64,000 nucleotides of DNA, taken from positions 2,014,247 through 2,078,246 of the forward strand of contig JAUPFP010000007.1 of assembly GCA_036925085.1 (NCBI GenBank). Reading direction: 5' to 3'. This DNA is from Brachycybe producta (lineage: Eukaryota; Arthropoda; Diplopoda; Playtdesmida; Andrognathidae). This document shows positions 11,772 to 22,801 of the stretch, in pieces; positions within the stretch are counted from its first letter, which is position 1; each line of letters opens with the position of its first letter. Under the pieces are notes generated by a model, which had not been told where the DNA came from, ran no database searches, and saw only the letters and a list, made by a program, of their open reading frames with translations. The position numbers and the translations under genes are program-made.

Positions 11772-12045
11772 CAGTGTTTCTCAAACTTTTCTCAATGGCG
11801 GACGACTAGATTAAGTTGTCGATGCACATGCGGACCACCAACCTTAAAAAGGCCTACTGGGCAATGCACTGGGGCACACTCTTGTTTGCCTCATACATTG
11901 TACATTAGAGCACAGTGGCAGCAGTTATATCAAACACTTCGGGTTAAAAATTCAGAACTTCCAGTCTGACAGTTAAAAGAGTGTAAAAATATTTTTTATG
12001 GTCCCGTCTGCGGACCACCTGGCACACCACCGCGGACCATCATCA
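11772..12045 (+). mobile_element. hAT-like element remnant (left end visible)
   Basis: Begins CAGTGTTTCTCAAACTTTTC, the kind of terminus common in hAT elements, followed by GCGGACGACTAG and, further on, GTCTGCGGACCACCTGGCAC and CCGCGGACCATC. I could not find a matching right terminus or an 8-bp duplication, so the right boundary is approximate and the copy is probably decayed. Confidence 0.5.
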
Positions 12046-12049
12046 TCAA

Positions 12050-12430
12050 TGATATACATTGAGACCATCAACTAATCTACGATTTAAGAAAATCAATCAA
12101 CTTAATGTAGAACTTTTGATTAGTATGATCAGAGATATTCAGATTTGAGTTTAATGACACAAGTTATGTTTTACATGTGTAGCAGCGACATCTATAAAGG
12201 GGGTGTTGTCTTTTTTTATAAAGAAAAATCGTTTGCAATAAATTAACTAAGAAAAAAAAAAATCACTCGTGATTGACAGCATCTAGTGTTCATTGACATT
12301 GCATGCAATTTCATATTTATTAGAATTATTTCAGGTGGATGGAATTTTATACAATTTGAAAAGTACAGAAGTGGTTATTTAAATCTTGAGACTAGGTGTT
12401 GATCAATTTCTATTGGTAGCATAAATTAGA
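12050..12430. other. Gene-free interval
   Basis: AT-rich. Two short words of the kind AGCGACATCTA/ACAGCATCTAGTG occur. Nothing else recognised. Confidence 0.5.
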
Positions 12431-12437
12431 CAAGTTT

Positions 12438-12643
12438 ATATATGTTACTGTCAACCTGCGAAATCAGTCAATCTGCATATTGCCTAGACAATCTGCAAAA
12501 CAACCAAACTACTAGTATATCTGCAAAATTCAAAACCTGAAATGTATTGAATTTTGCAGATTCACTAGCAGTTTTGGTGGTTTTGCAGATTGCCTAGGCA
12601 ACCTGCAGATTGACTGATTCCGCAGATTGACAGTAACATATAT
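12438..12643. mobile_element. TIR element rich in CTGCAGATTG, about 205 bp
   Basis: The left end TATATGTTACTGTCAACCTG mirrors the right end GATTGACAGTAACATATA. The two halves are imperfect reverse complements through most of their length. A right-half fragment recurs at 48238-48334 (GAATTTTGCAGATTCACTAG, AATCTGCAGATTGACTGATT). No coding capacity. Confidence 0.85.
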
Positions 12644-12649
12644 ATATAT

Positions 12650-13325
12650 ATATATAATGTATGTTTAAATAAAGTTTTCTTTTCTTCTTGGAAGATCAAC
12701 GGGGCGCCGTCAACATCGCAACCAAACATTTCTCAAGTGAAATCATAATCCTTTGATTTTTCTTCTTCTCCTCCTTCTTGTCGATCAATGAAATTTTCAT
12801 GATTTTTTTTTCTCACACATAATGGAAATTATTATACATTTTCAAAAGTAAAAATAAGAAAGAAAAACAAGAATGGGGTCATGAATTTTTTTTTTCGTAT
12901 TTTATCTTTATTTTCTAATTATATGTTATAAGGTTCTCATATAATGGAACATCATTGCACTAAATAATGATGATGATGTTTATGGCAAATGATTATGTTA
13001 TTAGATATGATGAAGAAGAGAAATTTGTCTTATTTTTTTAAAGTTATTTATTTTGCTATATATACTCAATCTTAAAAACCTACATGTTAAACTTTTTTTT
13101 CTCTTTTTCCTCCACTTTTTTTTATTTTGGTCTGAATAAGTCTCGTTAGTAACAAATGTCTTCGTCTTCGTCTTTTCTATTCACACATACACAAGTGAAT
13201 TGCAATTCTTGTTTATTTACAAACGGATCTTTATTGAAACGAATAAGTGGACCATTTACTATCTGATTTCCTTGCTCCTCAAATCATTGTCGACAGACAA
13301 CTACTACCATTAGGTCTATATTACT
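12650..13325. other. Gene-free AT-rich interval
   Basis: Contains T-runs and a (GATGAT)n cluster near 12967-12977. No gene or element boundaries recognised. Confidence 0.5.
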
Positions 13326-13329
13326 AATA

Positions 13330-13958
13330 CAGTGGTTCTTAAACTTTTTTTTGGTCACACGGCACAGCACTTGATGGCACACTAGTGTGCCACAGTATAA
13401 TACATGTAGCCTTTGAAAACCACAGGTTCAGGTCCTGCTAATGTTTAATATGAAAGTTTTTTCGTTGTTTAAATTTTTTTACAATAAAGTTAAAATTTAT
13501 TAAAATATATTAAGAATGCTGGTAGATCATTTATTTTGTGCATTAGTGGCGCCATCTAACGCTACGTTAAATGGCGCCACTAGCTCTCAGATAGGAATGT
13601 ACTGACACCCACCTTCCTTTTTTTCACGTGGCAAACTTTTAATTTGCGTCATCGCTATTTCTCTACACGTGCTCTCTCTCTCTCTTCACTTATATTATGT
13701 TCATGGGTAAGTTTGTCACGTGCTCTGATAATTAAGGTTGTGTTTTAGACGTTTTTAGAGCTAAAAGGCATGCATTCTATTTCAACTAATTGGCGACGAG
13801 TGTAGTTTGCCACCTATGGTGGTTGCATGCGCCACCTACCTTGCAATTTACACAAGTATTTTTCTATGGAAAGCCCTCTTTAACAGATTCAATATAACAT
13901 CGAAAATTTCACGGCACATCTAGAAAAAAACTACGGGCATACCCTTTGGGAATCACTG
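13330..13958. mobile_element. hAT-like TIR element carrying a second repeat
   Basis: Left end CAGTGGTTCTTAAACTTTTT; right end ATACCCTTTGGGAATCACTG. These are the paired CAGTG...CACTG termini common in hAT elements. The flanking 8-mers (TACTAATA and TATATAAG) do not match, so the duplication has decayed or the ends are not partners. The interior is largely taken up by the repeat described at 13510-13905. Confidence 0.6.
13510..13905 (-). repeat. Interspersed repeat D, copy 1 (pogo/Tigger-like candidate)
   Basis: On the - strand this matches 57758-58075 and 58819-59281. Shared words on the + strand include ATTAGTGGCGCCATCTAACG, TTTTCACGTGGCAAACTTTT, GCGTCATCGCT and ACACAAGTATTTTTCTATGG. Its position inside 13330-13958 implies insertion into, or capture by, a hAT-like element. 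No coding frame. Confidence 0.75.
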
Positions 13959-13964
13959 TATATA

Positions 13965-14655
13965 AGAAAATAGCTACGGTTTTTTTTTTTTCTACTTATA
14001 CTTTGGTGGCTACATTTCTTTTGATTCGGAATTGACCTTTTGATAAATAAAAGTGATGTATACTTGCTGTTGACCATATAATATCTACTACTGTCCAGTT
14101 TAATTTGTTACAGCCATATAGGGATTTTTGGTGACCAGGTTTCAAAGCAACCAGAAAAATATTATTATCTCTCTATATTCAATTGAAAGATAATTGTTAA
14201 AAGATATAATTAACCGTACCATTGAATACATTTTTGTATTGCATTTCTTTTGAAGATTTGTTTTATTACTATTCTGTAGATATGCTATACATGGTTAGTT
14301 TATTTGTAATTATTTAACTACGGATATAGAAAATAGTTTCGTCAAGTATAGGCCTATATGTGCTTTCCTTTTTTTCCCCCGTTTGTTGTTGATTTACTAC
14401 TTTGTTTAGGTTTTTTTTCGTATACCCATTATTTATCATATAATGTGTACAAGTAAAAGTCACGTCTTGAAAACACTTTGTATTAAAAGTTGGACGTTCT
14501 GAGAAGTTGAATGATATATAGTGTTATACACATAACATCTGGGTATAACGCGTTGTTTATGTATTGTTCATAATTCACACTTTTACAGTTACAGTTTTAC
14601 ATACTGTCATATTACATACAATATTATACTCATACACCACGTGTTGAAGATATTA
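13965..14655. other. Gene-free AT-rich interval
   Basis: No coding signal or terminal repeats recognised. Confidence 0.5.
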
Positions 14656-14664
14656 AGTTTCACT

Positions 14665-15213
14665 GGGTCGGTATAAAAAACGGAATTTCCGTCGGCGGAA
14701 ATTCCGTATACCCTACTGAAGTCTAAAGCCTGGAACACACACGCGGAATTCCGCCAAGGAAAAAGAAAATAGGAAAAGGAAAAAAAAAAGTCATTTTCTT
14801 TTTCTGTATCTCTGTTGTTCACACATAGAAACAGAAAAAGTAATGAGGAAAGTTGTGGGCACCCTCTATGGAGCAAGAAAAGAAACATTATATTTAGATC
14901 TATTGCCAAAATGGATTCCAATTTGCTTTTTTGTCATGCCACGTCATGCTTCTTTCTGATTGGTAGGAATTTGAACGGAATATTTTGAGAACGGAAAAAG
15001 TTGTTGAGCTTTTGTTCAACTCATTTTTAATGAATTTTCCGTTCACTTTTTATGGAAAATTGTCACATTTAAATATTCTGTTATTATTTTCTGAGCGGAA
15101 TTCCGCGAGTGTGTTCCAGGCTTTATATGGACAACCAACAGAATTCCGTCGCCTATAAAATACTACGGTACGGAATTTCGGTCGACGGAAATTCCGTCTT
15201 TTATACCGACCCG
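14665..15213. mobile_element. TIR element (GGGTCGGTATAAAA ends) with an 8-bp duplication
   Basis: The left end GGGTCGGTATAAAAAACGGA mirrors TCCGTCTTTTATACCGACCC at the right. Each subterminal region has its own short palindrome of the form GGAATTTCCGTCG.CGGAAATTCC. The direct repeat GTTTCACT flanks both sides (14657-14664 and 15214-15221). An 8-bp duplication fits hAT, P or Merlin elements. A second element, 14727-15122, is nested inside. Confidence 0.85.
14727..15122. mobile_element. AGCC-type TIR element nested in 14665-15213
   Basis: The left end AGCCTGGAACACACACGCGG mirrors CGCGAGTGTGTTCCAGGCT at the right. Flanks are CTAA and TTAT, a possible decayed TTAA. A palindrome, CGGAATTCCG, lies just inside each end. 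The open frame across it (14607-14921, - strand) spans element and flank and shows no protein family. Confidence 0.82.
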
Positions 15214-15224
15214 GTTTCACTTCA

Positions 15225-17530
15225 TCTTGAGTCTTTGAGATAAGACGTGTGTGTTCTGCATTTGTAGTCGGAACCATTATGGAATTGCACTCATATAAAA
15301 ATGGTCCAATTATGGATAAACTTATCCATAATAATTGATATTCGCAATTAATTTTAGATATACATAACTAAATTGTGAATTGTCAAAGTTCAAGAATTTT
15401 GCCATGAGTGGCCCGCCATAGTGGTCATGAATGATGGTTCGACACAAATGCAGGGAAAAAAACATACCTCTGAATAAATTATTAATGCAACAATTTTTAG
15501 TAAAATACAAAAAGAAAAACCAGTTATGTGCCACCCTGTATAAGTGTTAGATTTTCAACTATAATTATATGTTTACAGTATAGTTCTGTTTGTTATATTT
15601 ACTATTCATTACTAAGTATGATAAATGAGTATAAACAAACGTCTTATTATTTTTTCACAAGAGATTTAAGTCCTCTTATTATTTTGTTTTGTTTATATTT
15701 TGGATTTTGTCCTACCTAAGGATGTTCCAAAGCTAATATGATGTATGTGTGCAGAGATTATCATATGCTTTAATTAGAATTTCTGGTTGTTTTTTTTTCT
15801 TGCCTTCTGTAAAATGTCATTTTTTGACAAGGCAGGTGTGTGTGTGTTCATTGGTTTAGTTTACTTAAAACATGTAACAATTGCAAGTTCAAATTATGAC
15901 AGTCACAAGACAACATCTACAATACTTCATGTCAAAGAGAGAGAGACAAGTTAACATAAAAAAGGCGTTACAAGTATACTAAAAATGACCATCTTGTTTG
16001 ATAAAAGCTTGAAAACATTTAAAGTTTTTGAATTTAAATAATTACTCTGCTAACAACCGAAATTGACCTGTGGCAGAGGAACAATTTAGTCCAGAAACTA
16101 CATAAGAAATGCATTCTCAAATTAATCAATTAACACTTGCTAATGTATGAAAATGTCCTTTATACCAGTGGTAAATCATCATGAATACACAGGAAATTCC
16201 CGGCATTACGACATTCGACTTACGCGATTTCCTAGATACGCGGTTGCGGTACAATTCTCCATACAATCGCAACACTATACGTATCAGTTGGTTTTGTAAA
16301 TGCAATAAAAATACGTGGGACTTATAGGACTTAACTGTACAAGTTGAGGACCTACTTGTATGTGTTTATAAATATATGTTGAATAGGTTTTCAATATAAA
16401 TATACACGGTTCACTTCATACAAGTTAGGTAAAGCGGCCATGTTCGTTTAGTTACGTGACATCTAATGACATTGGAGGCTATGAACGTATAGTAACATTA
16501 GAGAAAAACATAACCTTTTATAACATTATTTTTTTTTGCTTATACACTACAATATAATCAGCTGTCATGTGATCACACCAAAAAAAAAACAACATGGCCG
16601 CTTAATAGTAGACCTACTTTTGCTATTATCTCGCCTCTGCATTACGTGTGCATGACATAAAACATTATTCTTTAATTAAATTAGTTGTGTTTTAGTTTTT
16701 TTTTAACATGTTGCAGTGCCAGTCTGTTCAAAGTAATTTATATTCGATAACACACACACGAAAAAGTTGATATATTATGGGTATGCTAGTATTCATAAAC
16801 ATCATATGTATATTGTAAAAAAAACTTTATGAAATTTATGCAGTGTAAAGTTTATAAGAAACAGAGAGGAGGATGAGGAGGATTTTGGTTCATTATAGAT
16901 TAGTTGTTTTTTTTTTTGCATCTCAGGTGTTTTGTATGTTCATTTTTTTGATGTTCTCTCGGTGCTTGATATAAATCACAAAGTTTTCATATATTTAGAA
17001 GAGGAGGATGATAATGGTATGTATATAGAAAGAACATCAGATGTGTTGACCCCATGTGGTGTACTAATATATTTTTCTAATGCTGTACGTACACTATGTC
17101 TTTTTTTTTTAAAAAAAAACATTAAGGTAGACATATTTGACAAGAGCTGAAAAATAACAACAACAACAAAAAAGAAGGGTGTGGATCTATATAAATGAGT
17201 CTCATAATATATATGTTATATATAGACTTCATATGATAGACTCTTATTACAATTGTAGCAATACTGACAATAACTTCAATATGAGATTTCGTTATTTCGA
17301 GTTTCTATTGTTTAGAAAATAAGTCAGTTGCATATATGAAAAAGACAAAAAAAAAATGGCCGTCAGACAGTGATTGCTTTTTTTTTATTTAAAAAAAAAA
17401 TCTACTTTACAGTTCATACTTTGCATTGTTAAAAAATGAAAACATCTTAAGGTCACACCTGTGTAACCCTTTTAAAACCACACAATACAATAATACTTAC
17501 AATTGCATAAGTGGGAGAGGGTTTTTAAAA
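15225..17530. other. Gene-free AT-rich interval
   Basis: No gene recognised. A local patch around 16195-16270 (CATTACGACATTCGACTTAC, ACGCGGTTGCGGTACAATTC) has the look of an old pogo/Tigger-type terminus but has no visible partner. T10A9 lies at 17101-17119. Several open frames of 60-70 codons have biased composition. Confidence 0.5.
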
Positions 17531-17539
17531 TATACAAAG

Positions 17540-17790
17540 ATAATTCAACTAAGAGCTGTTCCTATGGAGCATTTCGTGCCAAAACTAAGTGTGGCCAATA
17601 GATGGCGTAGACTGTACTTAGCGCTTCAGTTACAACAGGGTTCAATGAACATACAAAAAAAAAAATGGATGACATTTTAAGCAAGATGTCTTCCTTTTAG
17701 CTTAACAAAGCAGACGATTCTTCACTCACTTTTCGCGTATTTTTAAACATGGAAGTTGCTTTACCTTTATACATTTATCTTGGTGTAAAG
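17540..17790. repeat. Interspersed repeat F, copy 1
   Basis: Matches 20512-20705 over most of its length: TTCAACTAAGAGCTGTTCCT, ATGGAGCATTTCGTGCCA, GACGATTCTTCACTCACTTT, TTAAACATGGAAGTTGCTTT. It carries the CTCF-like word CCAATAGATGGCGT at 17595-17608. Neither terminal repeats nor a tRNA-like head is visible, so the class is unknown. Confidence 0.8.
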
Positions 17791-17799
17791 TAACACTTT

Positions 17800-19095
17800 C
17801 AGAATTAAATATACTTTTAAATTTCCAAGATTTAGAGTAATTTTTTCATTGTTCTTAACACTGACATCTTCATATTGAAGATCGATTACTGGTCATTTGT
17901 TCCCAGCGGATTTTATGCATGAAGATAAACTTGTGTTATGAGGCTTTTAATTTTCTGACAATGAACTTTGAAGCATTATTTCAGTTGCACCAGTACACAT
18001 TGCAATTGTTATTCGGTTTATACAGTATTATCTTTCGATTTTGACAATGCATTTCGCATGTTGCAATTGAACAATTTGTTCCTCTGTCACAGACTTTCTT
18101 GTCTGCTTGCAGTCATTTGAGGTGCATTTTCTCAAACTTCAGGTCAATTTACAAGAATACATCAAGAAACTTTATACGAAAAAGTAAAATAATAAAAGAG
18201 AATAATCCTCAACTATAAAAAGTCCACGTTTTAAGAATAAATAAAATTTGAAGCAAAAAAAAAAAAAAATTGCCTTTTATTAGAGGTTCGATTTTATTGA
18301 GAAAAACTTTCATCCATCTGCTGATGAAAGGTGATTTTTTTCTTCTGTCTCTTCTTATGATGATGATGATGTCGTCTTCTATATTAATGGAAAGTTCTTT
18401 TGTCCAGTAGTTCGTCCATCTTGTTTTTAGACAAAGGGAGAAAAAAAGATACATCTCCTTTATAATGGCAGGCTAAAGAAAAAAGTGTCTTCGAGTACAA
18501 TGGATGTTGATGGACACTGGATTCTAATCCGTTCCCTCTCTTTTTGAAGTGCTTGAAAATGAGGTTTAACGGATTATAAAGTTGAGAACTTGAGGTTTTT
18601 TTTATAGGAACTTTATTACTTCTAGAAAAACTTGAAGAAGAAGAAAAAAAACCCTGTCAAGTGTTGACTGAGACTTAAAAAAAAGTTTCAAACATATTAT
18701 TTGACCAGCTTTTTCTACTTTCCTCAGTAGATAGATAATATGGATATAATCCAGATCATTTTCAATGTTTTTTTTTCCTGGCTTTTTTTTCTCTCCCATC
18801 TATGAAGTTTTAAACTAAGTTTGAAACATCGGTCATTGTTATAGATATATCATTGAGTGATAAAAAAAATGAGTTTGTTCATTTTCAATAAAATATGCGC
18901 CACTGTGAGTGGTTTTAAGAAAAGTTTTGTACAAATAGCGAAAAGAACTTTTATAATCCCAACCATTTTTGCCAACATAAGATTACTGGTTGAGTTATTC
19001 AAACGAACAGCCTGTTTCCTTGTCTAAATTACAACCACTTATGATTGGGAATAATCCAACCTACCTCGTGGCTCTTGGGCCTCATTGCAGATGAC
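17800..19095. other. Gene-free AT-rich interval
   Basis: T and A runs and a (GAT)n near 18356-18372. Nothing else recognised. Confidence 0.5.
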
Positions 19096-19103
19096 CTCAG
19101 ACC

Positions 19104-19308
19104 ACAGGCAATTAGAAATCGGGACGAACTGAAGTTGGCTCCGCCGTTTTTATGACGGCTGGCAACTTCTAATTGGTTTGTTTTGTGGTTCGACGTTGAA
19201 AAGGGTGGAGCATGTGATGTCAGACTACATAACCAACCAGTTAGAAGTTGCGTTTGTCATAAAAAGGGCGGAGCCAACTTCAGTTCGTCCCGATTTCTAA
19301 TTGCCTGT
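19104..19308. mobile_element. Foldback MITE, copy 2
   Basis: Begins ACAGGCAATTAGAAATCGGG and ends CCCGATTTCTAATTGCCTGT. The body shares CAACTTCTAATTGGTTTGTT and GGTTCGACGTTGA with copy 1 at 4758. Flanks are CCTCAGACC (19095-19103) and CCTTAGACC (19309-19317), a 9-bp duplication with one mismatch. The right flank is also the first 9 bp of the next element (19309-19475), so insertion was into that element's tip. Confidence 0.9.
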
Positions 19309-19475
19309 CCTTAGACCATGAATAGAGGTAGACGGATCGCCTGCAATAAACCTTGGAACCAACATGACACAGGTACTTGTCACGTGACTTTGGGCACTTC
19401 TGAGTCATCTTGGAGTCACTGTTTTTAGCAGCTCCTATGGTTCATGCTCCGTCTACCTCTATACATGGTCTAAGG
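19309..19475. mobile_element. Short TIR element (CCTTAGACCATG ends), 167 bp
   Basis: The left end CCTTAGACCATG, then AGAGGTAGACGGA, mirrors TCCGTCTACCTCTATACATG and CATGGTCTAAGG at the right. It has about 28-bp arms, no coding capacity and one copy in the window. Confidence 0.82.
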
Positions 19476-19671
19476 TAATGAATTAAATTTTAACATATTA
19501 TGTGCAAAGCTGGTAACAGAAAAAACACTGTAACAACCAATCATGAAAGAGAAAAGGCACTTATGGCAGTTCATTTGCATAATCGAACCAGTAATCTTGA
19601 ATTGACAAGAAAGTAGGATTGCGTTCAGACATGTTTATTTAATTAAATTATGTTTGAGACAAAAACAATAA

Positions 19672-19957
19672 TACCTTGTACACACCTGATAATTTAAATG
19701 CATTTAAATAATAAATGTGTTCTACAGAGGCCTGTGAAGGACAACAATATGTCGAATTCAATTTATTCAGCTAATAATCTGAAAATATTGAGTTAATATA
19801 ATAATAAACTATTGACAAAATATTGATTTAGTATTTCAATTAAAAATATTAATAATAAAGTCAATTTTTATTTGGGTGAATGTCCTTAACTGGATTCCGT
19901 ATAATTCACCTAAACACTTTTAATTTGAATTCATTTAACTCATGTGTGTACAAGGTA
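19672..19957 (+). mobile_element. TACC...GGTA element, copy 2
   Basis: Termini TACCTTGTACACAC and GTGTGTACAAGGTA. The interior is nearly collinear with copy 1 at 3104, with small indels in TA-rich stretches. Non-autonomous. Confidence 0.9.
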
Positions 19958-20415
19958 TAACACTTTCTCTCCTTTTTTAAAGTAAGTTAAACTAAAATAT
20001 GAGATGATGATGATTATTATAATCTATAATTCAGTCATAGTTATCTCATTCAACATATAACCAATTTGGCAAGCCAAAAAAAAAGGCAAAGCAAAAATCT
20101 TTTTCTTGTTCGTTCTTTTTTTTTCTTCACTTTTTTCTGAGGTAATATGTATATGAAGGTGTTAGTTGACTGGCCCTATCTTGCCACCTTTTTTCACTTT
20201 ATCATAAATTGTTGCCCTCGAGGGACAATTCGGTTATTTTTTCTTCTTCTTGTTCATAACTTTCTTGATGATTCAACATATCCCGTGTAGAAAGGTACAT
20301 TAAATGGCACTGACTGACTAAGTACATCGACAAAAATCTTGTTGCATAACATTGAGTGAAATCCGTGTTTTTGAACTCAATATGACCTTTGACATCTCAC
20401 CTTGTATACATTGAA

Positions 20416-20416
<1 letters not shown>

Positions 20417-20470
<54 letters not shown>
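20417..20470. repeat. (TA)27 microsatellite
   Basis: 54 bp of uninterrupted TA. Confidence 0.98.
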
Positions 20471-20473
<3 letters not shown>

Positions 20474-20511
20474 TCTAGTATAGAAGATTTGGTCATCATT
20501 AATTGGTCAGA

Positions 20512-20705
20512 TTAATATACAGAGGTAACTCAACTAAGAGCTCTTCCTATGGAGCATTTCGTGCCATAGATGAGTGTTGCCAGTAGAGGGCGCAAACTGT
20601 AATTAGATTAAAAAATGTAGACGATTCTTCACTTACTTTTGGCGTTTTTTTAAACATGAACTTGCTTTACCTTTATCAATTTTTCTTGGTCTAAATATGG
20701 AATTT
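20512..20705. repeat. Interspersed repeat F, copy 2
   Basis: Diverged copy of 17540-17790: TCAACTAAGAGCTCTTCCTA, TGGAGCATTTCGTGCCATAG, GTAGACGATTCTTCACTTAC. It lacks a block of about 60 bp present in copy 1. Confidence 0.8.
20580..20593 (+). promoter_or_regulatory. CTCF-consensus site (14 of 14)
   Basis: CCAGTAGAGGGCGC matches every position of CCASYAGRKGGCRS. It lies inside repeat F, whose other copy has a 12-of-14 match at the equivalent place, so the repeat may disperse this motif. Occupancy is not demonstrated. Confidence 0.5.
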
Positions 20706-20709
20706 CAAG

Positions 20710-22700
20710 ATGAAACTACTTTCCAAACAAAACAACTTAGCAACAGTTTTAGAAATAAAAATTCAGAATTTATTAATTACACGTAAAATAGCTTGATCAA
20801 AATGAATTTAATGCCAGTTTTAGGTTTTATTATATATAGTTTTAGTAGGCCTATAATGTCTTCAAAGTCAACATAGATATTTATGGTATTATTTGGAAAG
20901 ATGGCTTACAATAAGTTGAGCTGGACAAAAGATGAATTGCTATTGGGTAATAAATAGTTTCTGCTAGAAAGATTACTTAGCGAAAAAAAAAAAAAAGGAT
21001 GGAAGAAAAATATTGACTTGGTAAATCATTATTTCTTTGTTACATGTTTGAAAGGAGAAGAAGCTACAATACAACACACATAACAGAAAAATGAGCTTTT
21101 GTTAATATGGCTGCCATCACAATTTCTACATTCATTCATGCATTCAGTCAGGTATAAATTGTAGGAGCTTTGAGGAAGACTTCCACATACTGACCAATGA
21201 CCCTCCTCCCATGGTGACCTTATCACCAAAGATGGACACAAATTACTATTAGTTTCACCATAACTACAAACTCTACAGCTTATAAAACTAGAAAACTACT
21301 TTTCCCAAAAAAAATATTTAATAATTTAAAATAATACATGTACTGCAGTATAGATTAGGCCTACAAATTGCAATAGGGCGTAGCTCTAATTAAATTAATT
21401 ACAATTTACTTAATTTGAATTCATGTGTAGATAAAAGAGTTAGATTTCAAATTAAATAACAATTTTACAAGTTTTTAATTTTTTTTGTAGTTTAAGTAAC
21501 TACAGTAGTTATTAAAATAATAACTAAAATTGTAGTTTAACAGTACTTTAAACTACATTTTTAAAGAACATGTAGTTGAAACTAACATTAAACTATAGTT
21601 GAGAAATAATTAAACTAGTCGTTTAACTATTGCCCATTAGTTTATCACCAACCATTATCTTTAATTTTTATGATTCTTCTTCTCTTATGGTAGTTAATTT
21701 TATGAATTCAATATTATAAAGAATGAACTTTTAAGTTAGTTTTAGGCCAATTAATTTACAAAAAAATACTTTTAAAAGTTCTCAAAGAAGTAACTGAAGT
21801 ATTTTGTTTCTTCAAAATTTCTTCAGTCTTTTCTTTTAAGGTGGCTTTATAGATATTCATTTTGCTTTTTTTTTTCTCCGCTTTGCGGCGTTACTGCAGT
21901 GGCTAGTGCTGTAAAATTTGAACGCAAAAACGTCACGGGAACTTTTTTTTTAAAAAAAACATGAAAAAATTCAAATTGTTTTCAAAACTAGAATGGTAAA
22001 GATTATGTTAAAAGTTACTTCATGGCATTTTATGACATTTTATAAAAGTTTGAAAATCACCCGTTGTTTGGATTTTCCATTTTTTTTTTCAAACTGTCAC
22101 AAAAAGTTTAACAACTTTTAGCATTATGACCAACTATTCTAGTTTCTAAAACACTTTTTTTTTTGTAATGTTTCTCCTAAAAAACGTTTGGTTGAAAAAC
22201 AAATTTTCTCAAAACTGCTGAGAAAACAAAAACAAATTAAATATTTATAAAACCAACTTAAAGAAAATCTTGATTTACCTAAAAATGTGAATTTTCTTTA
22301 AGCCTAAAAACTACACAATTTTAGATTAACTAAAAAGTTACCTAAAAATGTATCGTTTTTAGGTTAAGTTTATAGTTTTTTTGGTTAAAAAAACTGCACA
22401 TTTTTAGGTAAATCATGAATTAAAAACTTTTAAAACCAAATTTGACTGTTAGTGATTTTTTTTTTTTGTAATTTTATTGACAACATTAGATTATATTATT
22501 TTATAAAATTGTATATTTTACAACAACACTTGTCTGCATATAATAAATGGAAGTTTTCAACATATGGTGCAATCGATGTTGTTGCTACATATGAACGTAA
22601 TATGGATTTTACTTGTATATATTGAAGGTTGTTTGCTTGGTTTGCTTTATATAAAAGCAAAACATGAGAGATAAGAAAAAAACAAACCTATTTTATACTA
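20710..22700. other. Gene-free AT-rich interval upstream of the phosphotransferase gene
   Basis: Dense A/T tracts. A degenerate hairpin-like pair occurs near 21985-22165 (CAAAACTAGAATGGTAAAGA against CTATTCTAGTTTCTAAAACA), reminiscent of the long-hairpin MITE. T9A8 lies at 21943-21959. No coding exon is evident. Confidence 0.5.
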
Positions 22701-22721
22701 TTAGTCTTCGTCTCGCCATTG

Positions 22722-22729
22722 TTATATAA
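22722..22729 (+). promoter_or_regulatory. TATA-like element upstream of the APH-family gene
   Basis: TTATATAA lies about 80 bp before the ATG at 22802, a plausible core-promoter distance for a short 5' UTR. In DNA this AT-rich such words are frequent, so this is weak support. Confidence 0.3.
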
Positions 22730-22801
22730 TGTACCTAAGATATTGATTGTTATTATATTTAGAAAAATAAGTTTGAGAATTTCCTACTGAGTACAATAAT
22801 A

